A stretch of 16,076 nt of DNA from Hamiltosporidium magnivora (lineage: Eukaryota > Microsporidia > Dubosqiidae). Below are positions 1 through 10,130 of the stretch, piece by piece; the first letter of the stretch is position 1; every line of letters starts with the position of its first letter. The stretch lies in assembly GCA_004325065.1 (NCBI GenBank), contig PITI01000244.1, positions 1 through 16,076 of the forward strand, in the 5' to 3' direction. The notes beneath the pieces were generated by a model, which had not been told where the DNA came from, did not search any database, and saw nothing but the letters and a program-made list of their open reading frames with translations. The position numbers were made by a program, and so were the translations under genes.

Positions 1-1578
1 AAAAAGTATATTTATACCATTATTTTGGTGATAAATCGGTTATATCTTTACTTTTAACTATAGTTTATCTTGAGTGCGAATTTTTTATTTGAACTAAATA
101 ATCAGGGAATCATAACTTAATAAGTTATAAATTCCAACCAAACCCGATATAAATATTATCTATTTAACAGGTTTTTATTTATTACATGCAATCAGAGTAT
201 AAATAGTCTTTGGGTTAAAAATAGAATTTACTCCGAAAGCCGGATTCATTTGTTTTACAACTATCAATCATCAAAATTGGAAGGCCTATCCTGGATTAGC
301 AACCTAATTAGTCAAAAAATATAAAATTCTTAATAATACGTAATGGATTATTCACTCAAGGATTGTGTTCTCAATTGTAGAGGAAGAAACAAACCAAACG
401 AAAAAGATTCAACAAATTCTGGTTTCTAATTATTAATTTAATTTGCTATATATTTTAAACAGTCAAATATTTTAACAATCATCTACTAACTTATTGTTTC
501 TTGATCCAAGAATTTAAAAGTATAAAATCTTAATATTAAAATTTGGGCTTAAAATTAACATTACTACGTTTTGGTAACTTGTATTAGTTCCTATTCATAA
601 ACAAGTATCTAAGAATTTTTCATTCTAAATATACACGTATGATCATCTTAAAATAACGATGTTAAAAAAAATGGATGCGAAAGGTATTTAATTTAAAAAT
701 ATTAGTAGATACAACAAAAATAAAATAAATATATACACAATAGAGACAATGACCAATCTTTTTCTCCCTAATAAGCTGCGTAGGATCAATATGAACTTAC
801 TTTTTATGATCTAATCTACTTCTGGCAAATATGTTAGGTAAAAAATGATTATGCAAAAGTCGATGTAAAGTAAAAAATTTTAATTTATAACATATTCTGT
901 TTTTTTTTCTGTGTTTAAATATAGAACTTTGGTCAAAGCGACGGTGTTCAAATAATAATTTTTGGGTCATAATCATATACAGCGATTTTTTATTACTGTC
1001 TTATTCCATCCATTTTCACCCCTCATGTCAAGAATGAAAAATGGTAGGTTTTACACCGTTGCTTCCAATCTTTTGTAACTCAAGAATATAGAGGATGGCT
1101 TATAGATCCAGTGTGGCTTGTATCCCACCAAAACTGCAAAAATGTTTTCCACACCAATTCTAGATACTTTTCTAAAAATAATGTTTTTAAATGTGGTTAT
1201 CCTTAATCAAACTGATTATTTCTACTTATGATGTTTATGTTTGTCCTCCGTATTAGCTTATTCACTTACAAAGAAGAATAATTCTGTCAACCAAACAACC
1301 AATTCACTATTTTAATGCGATTTTATACAGATATTTATTGGAAAATACAGATGTATGGTATGTATATTTTCTAGTTAAAGACTATATTATCGCTTAATTT
1401 CCATAATAAACTTATGGCTCTATAAAATGCAAAATATTATTCACATATAGAATACTGACTATTAAATCATTGAAAATTTTTAGGATGGCCTTTGTTTTTT
1501 ATTAAAAAATTAAATGGATTTCTATTATACCTATAGATAAAGTATTTTACTCTCTAAAAATACCTTCTGTTCCAAGGA
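1..1578. other. Gene-free AT-rich stretch
   Basis: No convincing gene is visible. On the plus strand one phase is open without a start codon from 124 to 321 (66 codons). It is followed by a tiny ATG frame at 343-429 (28 codons) in the same phase, separated by three TAA codons. The composition is weakly protein-like, but open runs of this size can occur by chance in such AT-rich sequence. The rest of the stretch, to about 1.58 kb, has short open frames on both strands and nothing recognisable. Confidence 0.5.
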
Positions 1579-1773
1579 TCATATTAAGCACTTGCCGTCA
1601 AAATGAAAAAGATCACGCGGGTTCAATTTCATATAGTTCCTTGCATCGAACAATAGTCTAGTAACCAGTTTTCCGTAAATATTTATTGCTTGGCTAGATA
1701 TCTTAGTGCTTACAATGTGTTTATCGGGCGAAAGGTATTTTGGTTTTCCTACATGAAAAAATCCATTGATCAT
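1579..1773 (-). pseudogene. Possible coding relic, 64 codons open
   Basis: A minus-strand frame runs 64 codons from an ATG at 1773 to a TGA at 1579. Its composition is less biased than random AT-rich translation, with pieces such as GKPKYLSPDKH and NPRDLFHFDGK. The same phase continues upstream to about 2040 with protein-like segments such as FLYYTVNEVVCYHKNEF, interrupted by about six TAA codons. That pattern suits an old gene remnant read right to left better than a short real gene. No family was recognised. It could also be a chance open frame. Confidence 0.25.
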
Positions 1774-2040
1774 TTAGCAAAATTTTAAAAATTTATTTGT
1801 GAAGCTAATTTACAAGATCGGTTACCTGTTTTGGTTTTCTTTAGATTTTAGCATTGCTAAATTTTAAATCTGGTAGTCAAGAGAAACAAACGCTTAGATT
1901 CTGGTTTTTAAAAACTCATTTTTATGGTAACATACAACTTCGTTTACCGTATAATAGAGGAAAGGTATTATTTTGTATGTTTCTTTCGGACACACCGAGA
2001 TTATTTATAGCGATTTTGTGATATTTCGTTCATATATTTG

Positions 2041-2622
2041 TAATATCTATTGATGATGATACCCAATGCCAATTTTATGTTAAAGAAAAGCAAAAAAAAC
2101 ATTCTGGTTAATATTTATTAAGCGATCATTTTTGCATATTGATCATTGAAACATTTTACTAATAGATTATCAGGCTATCAGCCAAAATAATATTTATTTA
2201 AAAATTGATATCATGCATCTGAGTTAATTTACGCGTATTTCTTCCTATGAACCTAATGCGAAAGCTTCTAAAAGCAAAAAATCTTTAACTATAATAGTTT
2301 CTGGCAGTGTGTAAAAGCTATTTATAAATATTCTTTTTGAGAAGAAAATGGAAGAGGCGTCGCATATATAAGTATAGAGAGATATATTCGCAGAATTCAC
2401 CAAGCGATTCGAATAGAAATTATAGATATAATATAAATATAGTGACACAAATAGAACAAAAAACACTCTATTTTACATTTATTCAATCTTGGATTATGCA
2501 CATAATTTTTTTAAAAAATTATATTTAAAATAATTTTAGGAAAATTGAACGAGATATATTTTTTTAAGCAAGAAGATGAATAAGATGAAACTCATTGATA
2601 TAAGAATGTCTCTGATTGGTAG
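2041..2622. other. Intergenic, no supported gene
   Basis: Both strands carry small open frames here: a hydrophobic minus-strand frame at 2245-2466 and a basic plus-strand frame at 2337-2528. They overlap each other and have no recognisable motif. I see no supported gene, RNA or repeat. Confidence 0.45.
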
Positions 2623-2760
2623 CTCGGTTCATTTTTTATAGAAGGAAAGCAATCCACGAGTGAATTATGGCTTCCCATGGTTATAGGCGTTTCAGAAACA
2701 TCTTTCTTTTATATGTTTAGGTTGTTAGTCTATCGCAAAGCTTATTATACGAAAGATAAA
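2623..2760 (+). pseudogene. Relic of a repeated coding element, copy A
   Basis: A plus-strand phase is open for 46 codons between a TAG at 2620 and a TAA at 2761, with no start codon. Its core, 2641-2701, aligns without gaps to 9227-9287 at about 44 of 61 bases by my count. The same reading phase gives similar peptides: EGKQ...L.L..VIGVSET here against DGTQ...L.L..VIGIS.T in the other copy. Two copies that diverged while keeping codon alignment imply a once-translated, dispersed element. The spacing of an acidic-Gly pair before a hydrophobic V-I-G strand recalls the first catalytic region of MULE-type transposases, but this is a guess. Upstream in phase, DET at about 2584-2592 would also allow an ISXO2/Merlin-like reading. 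Confidence 0.4.
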
Positions 2761-3060
2761 TAAATTTCTTCAATACTACATTTACATAGGAAAATCTGAA
2801 ACCTGAGAAGTATGATCATTTAGCGAAAGAATTTGTTCTTATTTATAAATATAGTGTAAGAATAAATACCAAGTGATAACTCAAAACAGTATATTGACAA
2901 AATATTGTAAGATGTGTCTTAAAATACACCAAATACTTTTGAAACTAAAAATGTGATTGAGCACATTGTGAACAAAAAGACATTCGAGCAATTAACTTTT
3001 CAAAGAAAAAAGAAATGAATGAGCTGAGCCATGAACAGCTCCCACAAACTAAAAGAATAG

Positions 3061-3201
3061 AGACGATGGTGTATTCACGATGGCGGGGCTGAGAATTATC
3101 CTAAACGAACCGCGGATTAAGAGAATTATGAAGCTATGGAAAAATGTCTGAAAAAATCATTTAAAGAAAGGAATATTTCATTAGCTCAATTTCAATATAA
3201 T
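3061..3201 (+). pseudogene. Possible coding relic with one internal stop
   Basis: This lies in the same plus-strand phase as the 2.6-kb relic. It is open from 3061 to 3201 apart from a single TAA at 3118. The translation is unlike AT-rich noise: WCIHDGGAENYPKRTAD before the stop and ENYEAMEKCLKKSFKERN after it. The DNA around 3080-3115 is locally G+C-richer than its surroundings. No family was recognised. It may belong to the same decayed gene as the neighbouring segments, since no change of phase is needed to join them. Confidence 0.3.
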
Positions 3202-3390
3202 TAAAAATAAAATTCAGTTGTTTTTTTAAAATTTAATGTAAGGATATAAAAAAAAGAATCCACAAACAAAGAATATGATTGTATAAACAAGGTATAGGAA
3301 AACTGTAGTGACCGTTTTGAAATCGGAAAATGACCAACCGATCTACTACAGCTTATATAAAACTGCTAACTAAAAAATTGAATAAATTAA

Positions 3391-4080
3391 CAATGCTTAT
3401 TATTGATCTTTACTTCAAAGAATGCAAAAATTAGGAAGGCTGTCTTGTGTTTAAAAGTGTTCATTAAACATATAATTGAAGAATAATCTGAAAAAATGGC
3501 AGATTTAATTAATTTATGGCATAGATTGAAAGCATGGGATAAATTTACAAAGACAGGCGAAACGAATCATAAATTTATGCAAGGATTTAGTAAAATTACT
3601 ACTTTGAAGACATCTAGCAAGTTTACTAACGAAATATTACTAAAAAATGATAGTTATCATTGATTGAACGAACACTACAATATACTCGGATCGAAAAGGC
3701 TGGAGAATGAATTCAAAGCTTAATTGACACTGAAAAAAAATATCTCCTGTGCTTTACGATCTTCAACACGACTTTAAAGTTCTTTAAAGACTCATTAAAA
3801 CAATTTTGACAATTCGATGTCTCGGGAATATTTAAGCAGATATAGCAATGCGTTCGAAAAAAATCTTAATTCTTTTTAACAGCTTTTGGCATTCAAAAAA
3901 GATATTTGGATTTGCTAATCCTATGAGATACGAGACGAGTTGAATGATTGAAATAAATATTTCAAAGATGATTAGCTGAAAGTTATGAGAAACTAGATAA
4001 TAAAATGGATTGGCTTTATAGATATGCATATGTGTCTATATTATGATTTTATATAATGCACTCAATCAGCCGCTATTTTT
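3391..4080 (+). pseudogene. Old coding relic, one phase with many stops
   Basis: One plus-strand phase reads as protein-like sequence across about 690 bases, interrupted by TAA, TGA and TAG codons. Open blocks include 3391-3483, 3487-3660 (58 codons, with an ATG at 3496, giving a 55-residue frame that begins MADLINLWHRLKAWDKFTK), 3664-3720 and parts of 3799-4053. The last contains SREYLSRYSNAFEKNL. The blocks are rich in K, E, N, D and W and keep one phase with no indel needed. This looks like decay by substitution of one gene, possibly the one that includes 2623-3201. No family was recognised. The stop density is only moderately below chance for this composition, so confidence is low. Confidence 0.3.
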
Positions 4081-4194
4081 TTTCTTTTCAGTTGACCTAT
4101 TTAATAATATACTTTTTTCAGGAAGGTGACTCAGAAGGAATAATAGCTTGTATATGTCGAAAAAATCATATCATGGGGATAAGCTTAAATATGA

Positions 4195-4610
4195 TTTCGT
4201 AAAGGGGCACAATTTTGGTTTCGTATTCCAGCTGAAATGCATAATGAAGTAGATAGACATCTTTCTTATTATTTTCCAACAACCTATGTTTTATAAATGA
4301 ATCACAATCTAAAAGTGATGCAGTTATACGTCATACTTCTAAAATTTAATAAATAAATTATAGATTGTAAATTTATAAATAATATTAAGTGAAAAAACTA
4401 CATCTGTGATAAGGTTTCAATAAAAAAAATCTTGGCTTCAAAAAACAGCGTAAACATGCTCCATTTATCTTATTTAAAAAATGTATTATAGCAGGTCATA
4501 TCTTATATCAAAACGTGATTGAATTAGAAAATAATGATGATGAATACAGAACAGTTTGTGAATGCCTAACTAAGATAATTAATAATTTATATATTATCTT
4601 TTTTTTTATA
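4195..4610 (+). pseudogene. Two short coding relics
   Basis: Two neighbouring plus-strand open segments lack usable start codons. The first, 4195-4293 (33 codons), reads FRKGAQFWFRIPAEMHNEV. The second, 4413-4610 (66 codons, a different phase), contains KKQRKHAPFILFKK and NVIELENNDDEYRTVCE. Both mix charged, aromatic and small residues in a way that non-coding AT-rich sequence rarely does. They may be displaced pieces of one decayed gene separated by a frameshift near 4300-4410. No family was recognised. Confidence 0.25.
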
Positions 4611-4617
4611 TAATAAT

Positions 4618-5322
4618 GTGTTTGTATATTATTTACCACTTCAAATATACAACTATTTAGTACTAATATTTTTTTCTTCTTACAGTTATTCAATTTCACT
4701 ATATCTCAGTTTATCTACTCGTATTTTTTATTTGCATTTTTTATACATTGAGAGGCATCACTTTGATATGAATAATTCGATTTACACTTTGATTTTCATT
4801 GTTTTAGTATATGCTTGTTTGATACTTCTTCTTCGTGGTCGTATGTCTACGAAGATGACTTGTTTATCTCTTTTAGCGCATTGTAAATATTAATGCAGTT
4901 TTCATTGCCAGGCCTTATTTAACCACACTATATCTCTTATCGATCAAACGAAATGACCGAAGTGAATTTATAAGAACTATCAACATAATTAAAACCATAT
5001 TTTTGGTGATTTCATGTGTTATTTTATACATTTTCTGGTATAAAAAGACATAATTCTTCGAATGTCACATATTGTATTATCTCTACAGTAAATATAAAAT
5101 TTAGATAACTCATCTTATGAAAATTCACTATTTTGGATATTCAGTTTCATCACTTCGAGCAAAACTTATGAGTAATTTCGATTGCAAAAAGATATCTTAT
5201 CTAATTTCTTACTCGGAAGATCTATAACAGGTCTAATACTTCGATTTCGACATCATCCATGGTCTTATGTATTAAATTTTGGATTAACTTTCTATAATAC
5301 ATTTTCAAAGGTGACTCTCAAA
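4618..5322 (+). pseudogene. Possible relic of a membrane protein gene
   Basis: A plus-strand phase is open at 4618-4893 (GTG-initiated as a 91-residue frame; the first ATG is at 4768 and gives 41 residues). It is strongly hydrophobic, with an apparent membrane segment IYTLIFIVLVYACLILLL followed by a basic RGRMSTK. The same phase is open again at 5098-5172 and 5176-5322. The latter contains LLGRSITGLILRFRHHPWSY and ends at a TGA at 5323. Seven TAA or TGA codons separate these blocks. It could be a decayed polytopic membrane protein. T-rich DNA gives hydrophobic translations automatically, and the opposite strand also reads plausibly, so this is a weak call. Confidence 0.22.
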
Positions 5323-5325
5323 TGA

Positions 5326-6540
5326 TCGCTAAAATTTAAAATTATATTTATTTAAGAGATCGTGTATTGACCACCGTCTTATTTTAGCACCATTTCAAGC
5401 TGTGCAAAGGTATTTTCTCACGTATTTCTGTATACCTGCAGATTTTTCAAAGTCATTACAATAATGTCGTATTTTTAACAAAAATCTTTTCTCCAGAAGT
5501 TAACCAAATAAAAATAGCGCTAAGATTTAATTTTATTTGTTGAGGCACATAAAATGATTGACGATATTTAATGACTCGAAATTTCTGCTATTATTTAATA
5601 TCGAACATGATTTTGCGCCTTTAATTTTAATATGACTTTGATATTTAATTTTTTTAGTGATTCCGCTTTAATCGCTCTTTCACGTTATATTTAAGTTAAA
5701 ATTATTCCGTTTAATACTAAGATATTATAACATCTCGGTTCTGACCCCATGGATTCTGCTATTCCCGCAGAAAACATCTTATTTGTATTTCAGACAAAAA
5801 AAGCGGCGTGTATATTTTCGTTGAGCAACTTCATGTGCTCAATATTTTAATTGAGATCCGATCTGGGTAAGCACAAGCCTTAATACATTCGGTATAGAGA
5901 GTACAAACTTCTTATAAACCACACGCAAAATTTAACTACAGTCAGATAAATTAGGCAATTTTTGTCAAACATTTTTCACGTGAAAATCTACTATCAGTTC
6001 AAACATTCAATAATTGTATCAAAAATACTTTAAGAGTTGAAGTCAGTGAGGTAAAGTTAACAAAACTTTCGAAACGGCACTATTTTTAGTCTTAGAAATC
6101 GACTATTTGCAATCATTCACATTCTTCTATTATTTATCGGCATAAAATATGTTTTGAAGGTATCAGTTAAGTTTCATCTTAGATTGTCTTTAGCTAGTTT
6201 CTTCTTGTCCTATATCAAATCTGTTCTACAAAAAAGATCATATTTTTTGCTATTATAGCTTGATAAATATCGATGAAAGCGGAGCTAATGTCCTATTTAA
6301 AATTTAAATTGTTAAAAACTCGATAACAGCATGAGATGCAATGACATCCATAATAGTTTAAATTTGACTTTCACCAGGATATTTTTTAAAACATATACAT
6401 TAAAAATGAATATTTATGTTTGCGAGTAATTTGTTCTTTTCTTGCTCGCAAGTTTTTTACGCTGTCCGGAAACAAAAGAAATATTTGACATAATTTCAAC
6501 AATGTTTTCAGAAATTTATAAACTGCATACAACCTTATGA
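5326..6540. other. Gene-free AT-rich stretch
   Basis: No open frame of useful length and no recognisable motif was found on either strand over about 1.2 kb. The plus strand is T-rich. Short G+C-richer patches occur near 5740-5880 and 6420-6475, but I could not connect them to a product. Confidence 0.5.
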
Positions 6541-6627
6541 TTCATTGATTTTTTAAAAATGGGTTTATGTAAAAAAAAACTTTTTTCGGCCTTGGGAATA
6601 GCTTTAAAAAGTTTCAACGTTTAAAGC

Positions 6628-7288
6628 TTAAATTCGATGGTGTCGGCATCTTGAAAACTTTTTATACTCGAATTTTTTTAAAAAAATATTATGAGCTCTA
6701 ATACTTACAAAAGAGCATTTTTGCTTAGTTGTCGCCAAATTAAAGAGGTGTATATGATGGTTATTGATCTGATTTGTGTGTCCTTTGTCGCATACTCTTT
6801 GAAATCTAATACTTAAGCCAGTAAGTGAACCAATTAACTCGAAAGAAATCATGACTTTTTGAACTCATAGAGATATTTGTAAGAAATTATAAGTCTCTTG
6901 ATTAATAAGGTTAAAATACATTGAAGAACTTTACTTTACTTTCCTCTTTGATTGCGATTCTGAATTACAATTGAGTTATCAAACAAAAAAACAGACTGGA
7001 TAATATCGGATACAGATATCTCAAAAACCTATCATGAATTTTGGTTTCGTTTTTTTAAATTTGTGAACCGCAACTTCTGATTTGCTCAAAACCAATGTCA
7101 TACCATGCCCAAAACACCCGAAAGCTGATAATTTTTAGAACAAGTAAAAGCTCTGTGTAACAATAATTTTGAGAATTACATTCTTTTAAAAACATGGTAT
7201 ATTTTTTTGGATATTTCAAGATCCAGGCTAAATGAAAGCGTATCTGAAACCGAATTTTCTTTTGGCCAAATAAAATTTCAACTCTCAT
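6628..7288 (-). pseudogene. Frameshifted coding relic on the minus strand
   Basis: Two minus-strand open frames lie end to end in different phases: 7288-7055 (77 codons) and 6852-6628 (74 codons, ATG at 6852). The phase of the second reads protein-like upstream, through several stops, as far as about 7135, with segments such as FGCFGHGMTLVLSKSEVAVH. It therefore overlaps the first, and one frameshift near 7130 would join them. The downstream frame contains RVCDKGHTNQINNHHIHLF, a Cys/His-rich run whose meaning I cannot assign. It looks like a gene remnant read right to left. No family was recognised, and a chance origin of either open frame is possible. Confidence 0.28.
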
Positions 7289-7299
7289 GGTTTCCTAGT

Positions 7300-8540
7300 G
7301 ATTTTATATGTAAGAAGCCGAGAGTTTTCTTTCTTTAAGAAACTTCTCGAAATTATATTTGGAAAGTTAAGACCAAAACTTGTTTTTTTTTGTTTTATTT
7401 CGACCGAAACTAGATTTCACTATGTATATTATTATCATAACATTTACTAGACTGTTTTGATACTTCCTAAATCACTTTTTGTCATCTTTATGTAATATTT
7501 GGTATATCTACTCTCTATGGTGTCTAAAAGATCATAACTTTTGTCTTAATAGATTAACATAATAGCCTTTGAATTCAAACGACTAATATACATTTTTACT
7601 CACTGAATTCGCTTGTTTTTAAAGCTTTATTCTTTGGTATAGATAAAATATAGTGCAGTTTCAGTGATTCTACATGAGTTGCAGTAAATCTTTATATTTA
7701 CATCACTCATTATATTTTCATTCTAACAGTATTTCCTAGTTACTATTTTGGCCTATATATATAATCAGCTAAATATTATCATAAGATCTCTAAATTACAG
7801 GCCGATTTTTTTATCAACATTTCCGTATCTCTTTTGTGATACCAGAGACTAGATATAGGTCGAATCTGTTAAATAGCTTTGTAAAAAAAATAGCGAGCAA
7901 TACTTTTATTCGGCTGTTTCTTATGTATTATAAGCAACAGAAATTGATTGGTTATTGACTGGCCTACATTTATAGTGCTTGAATGAGTGGAAAAGATATT
8001 GTTTTACAGCAACCATCTCAATTATATACAGCGCTTGTTTTATGGCCGTGTGTTTAATAATATATGAGCTTTGACACTAAACCTTTGCACAGATATCTTT
8101 ATTACAACCGAAATTTTTAATTTTATCCAATTTGAAATTTTATTTACTGCCTTTCTCTATTTCTTTAGTTATTGTATTAGCCATTCCGTTTATATCGGTT
8201 AGGTAAACGAATTACTATTGTTTATGAACCGAAATTTCTCCTCAGATTCAAAAGAAATGCATTAAAAAAAATAATACATATATTCTGGTTTTAAAATTTT
8301 TAAGAAAGTTTACTTTTTTTAATCCGAAATAATGTCATAATTAAAATAAACAAGCCTTTTTATACACATGGTACCTCATAATCCTAAAAATACGATACTG
8401 TGTTTTTAATTAAAATAAAAAATCGATTCCAAAAGTTAGGCCATTAAGAATAAGCACAAATATTTTTATTTGAGCAAAAATTCTGTGATAATATATAATA
8501 TAAAATGAAATGAAGATTTCAATGTAAAACAGGTCAATAT
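7300..8540. other. Gene-free AT-rich stretch
   Basis: No supported gene, RNA or repeat was found. The plus strand is T-rich with many A and T runs, and all frames are closed at short intervals. I see nothing recognisable in it. Confidence 0.5.
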
Positions 8541-8916
8541 TTATTTTATTAAATCTGGGTTAAAATGTTTTAATTTTAATGCATTTTCTTCTACCAATTT
8601 TACCACAGTTGTTTCTTCTTCCAAATCCGACTCTTCATTTATATTTATCGTCGGCTCCTCTAAGTAGTTCCTTCTTGTGAAATAAGAGGTGTATTATTTT
8701 TTTTTTAAAATTTTTTGCACCATCTTCCTCTCCAATCGCCTGTTTTAAAGGAGATGTTGGTTCCTCATGCTTCTTTGCTCTCATAATTGCACCCATTGAC
8801 GCTCTCCCTCAGCCCACTTCGGCATTTAGCCCTGACTCAAGTCCTCTTTGTCGATCAAAAGAAATTGTTTCAACTGTCTTATTACGTACTATAGACTGAA
8901 TGAATATATGCCTCTA
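8541..8916 (-). pseudogene. G+C-richer coding relic, C-terminal part of a gene
   Basis: Read right to left, one phase from about 8916 to 8700 is open except for a TGA at 8809-8811. It gives sequence such as SFDRQRGLESGLNAEVG and MRAKKHEEPTSPLKQAIGEE. After a long A/T homopolymer at about 8690-8716, another phase continues as EEPTININEESDLEEETT and VVKLVEENALKLKHFNPDL, ending at TAA 8541. The DNA at 8740-8870 is visibly richer in G and C than anything nearby. The charged, low-asparagine composition is unlike chance translation of this genome. One frameshift in the homopolymer and one nonsense change would account for the breaks. The ATG at 8796 leaves an intact 53-residue frame to 8635. The family is unknown; the acidic tail suggests a soluble protein. 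Confidence 0.5.
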
Positions 8917-8996
8917 CATTTATGGGTGTTTCTAGTCAATGAAGGCGTGATCTACGGTATTTGTAACATACAAACAGGTCAGTATAGGAGTAATTA

Positions 8997-9226
8997 TCAG
9001 TAGATAATATCACAATCAAGATAAACAGATAATCGATTACTTTGACGTATTTGAAACATGAAATGTAAAGAACATGCGCAATGAAAACCAATAAAGAGTG
9101 AAATATTATCGTTCATATTCTTAGATTTCGGTGAAATATGATATTCTGAATTCTTTCGAGTAGCTTTAACCCATTTAAAATGCACAAAATCTCCGTAATT
9201 CATATGCATTTAGCTTTTACCCCACA
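8997..9226. other. Ambiguous stretch between two relics
   Basis: A 70-codon minus-strand frame occupies 8997-9209 (with MNYGDFVHFKWVKATRKN near its start). It directly precedes the 8.5-8.9-kb relic in the reading direction, so it could be an upstream piece of the same decayed gene in another phase. No motif supports this and no family was recognised. Confidence 0.2.
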
Positions 9227-9482
9227 GATGGAACACAATTCAACTGTTAATTGAGGCTTCGTCAAGTTATAGGCATTTCATAAACATTTTTTTTATTTGT
9301 TAGGTTTTACTATCATTTCACACTTTCTTTTCCTGAAAAATAATCGCAAGCCAGAAAATGAATCCTCCTTAATTCATCAACATAACTTTAAAAGTAAAAA
9401 AAACTTTCCAACAAACTTTAAAACATATAAGTTGATTGGATTTGACTTAAAAAATAGTCAAAAAAAGATTGGGCATATGTAA
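9227..9482 (+). pseudogene. Relic of a repeated coding element, copy B
   Basis: Bases 9227-9287 match 2641-2701 without gaps at about 44 of 61 positions, and in matching codons, reading TDGTQFNC, then L.LRQVIGIS after a TAA. A downstream shift of phase at about 9297 leads into an open frame to 9482 with 61 codons. It contains FLKNNRKPENE and YKLIGFDLKNSQKKI. Taken together, DGT, then a hydrophobic L.QVIGIS strand, then a later D-L-K after an amphipathic stretch, is reminiscent of the first and second catalytic aspartates of MULE-type DDE transposases. That family call is an inference from memory of the motif order and may be wrong. The homology between the two copies is the solid part. Confidence 0.4.
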
Positions 9483-10130
9483 AAATGTTTTTTGAAAAAA
9501 TGAACTCAAAGCGCACAAAAACTCCGAACCATGGATCAGAGAACAACATAAAAAATAGTGAATAAATTTAGTTGAAAACTACTTTTTTTAAATTTGAACG
9601 AAAATTACTATTTTCGCGCTTCGATTTATTGGTAGAAATAAGCGAATGAGATATACGGTAGATGTTTAAAAAAAATGTTGCAAATATTAGAAAAAACCAT
9701 AGCAGCTAAAAACAGTCAATGTTACACAATAATCTATTACTTTGCTTTTGATACATTCGTGAGTAGCCATTTTAAAGAAATTTTAATTCTAAATTTAGAC
9801 TGATCTTAGTACTACTTTTTTATTTAAAAAAAAATCTTAGAACATTAAAAAAATATAATTGAAAAATAATTAGGAAGAAATAGATTTATAAAATCTAAAG
9901 AACAGTCGAATCGCTTTTTTGAAAAATTCAAGAACAATAGACGACTAAAATTACTGTATTTTTCAAAGTTGAATCTAGAAATATACAATCAAAAATTGGA
10001 ATATAGAATAAATTTCGATTCTTAGAAACATTTATAATTTTACATGAACCAAAACTGAATTATTTTATAAGGAATCCCGAAATGGTAAATTGGTTTTAAA
10101 ACTATAAATACAATTTTTTTTCTAAAATTT
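9483..10130. other. A-rich region upstream of the LRR pseudogene
   Basis: No gene is supported over these roughly 650 bases. They are A-rich on the plus strand with many A and T runs. The last part probably held the promoter of the LRR-type gene that starts at 10131. Confidence 0.45.
10103..10110 (+). promoter_or_regulatory. TATA-like element before the LRR pseudogene
   Basis: TATAAATA ends 20 bases before the ATG at 10131. The position would suit a short-leader transcript, but such strings are common in this sequence. A CCC triplet occurs farther upstream, at 10076-10078, and not at the usual short distance from the ATG. Confidence 0.2.

Noticed and set aside
2245..2528. Overlapping 73- and 63-codon frames on opposite strands
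   Set aside because: No motif, no clear composition signal, and each overlaps the other; both fit chance open frames in AT-rich DNA.
3832..4029. Minus-strand hydrophobic frame of 65 codons
   Set aside because: It is antisense to the plus-strand relic phase, which reads as charged, protein-like sequence; the minus frame is its complement.
2623..4080. In-frame stops explained by an alternative genetic code
   Set aside because: All three stop codons interrupt the frame, and the intact gene at 15166-15825 reads normally with the standard code. Decay is the simpler reading.
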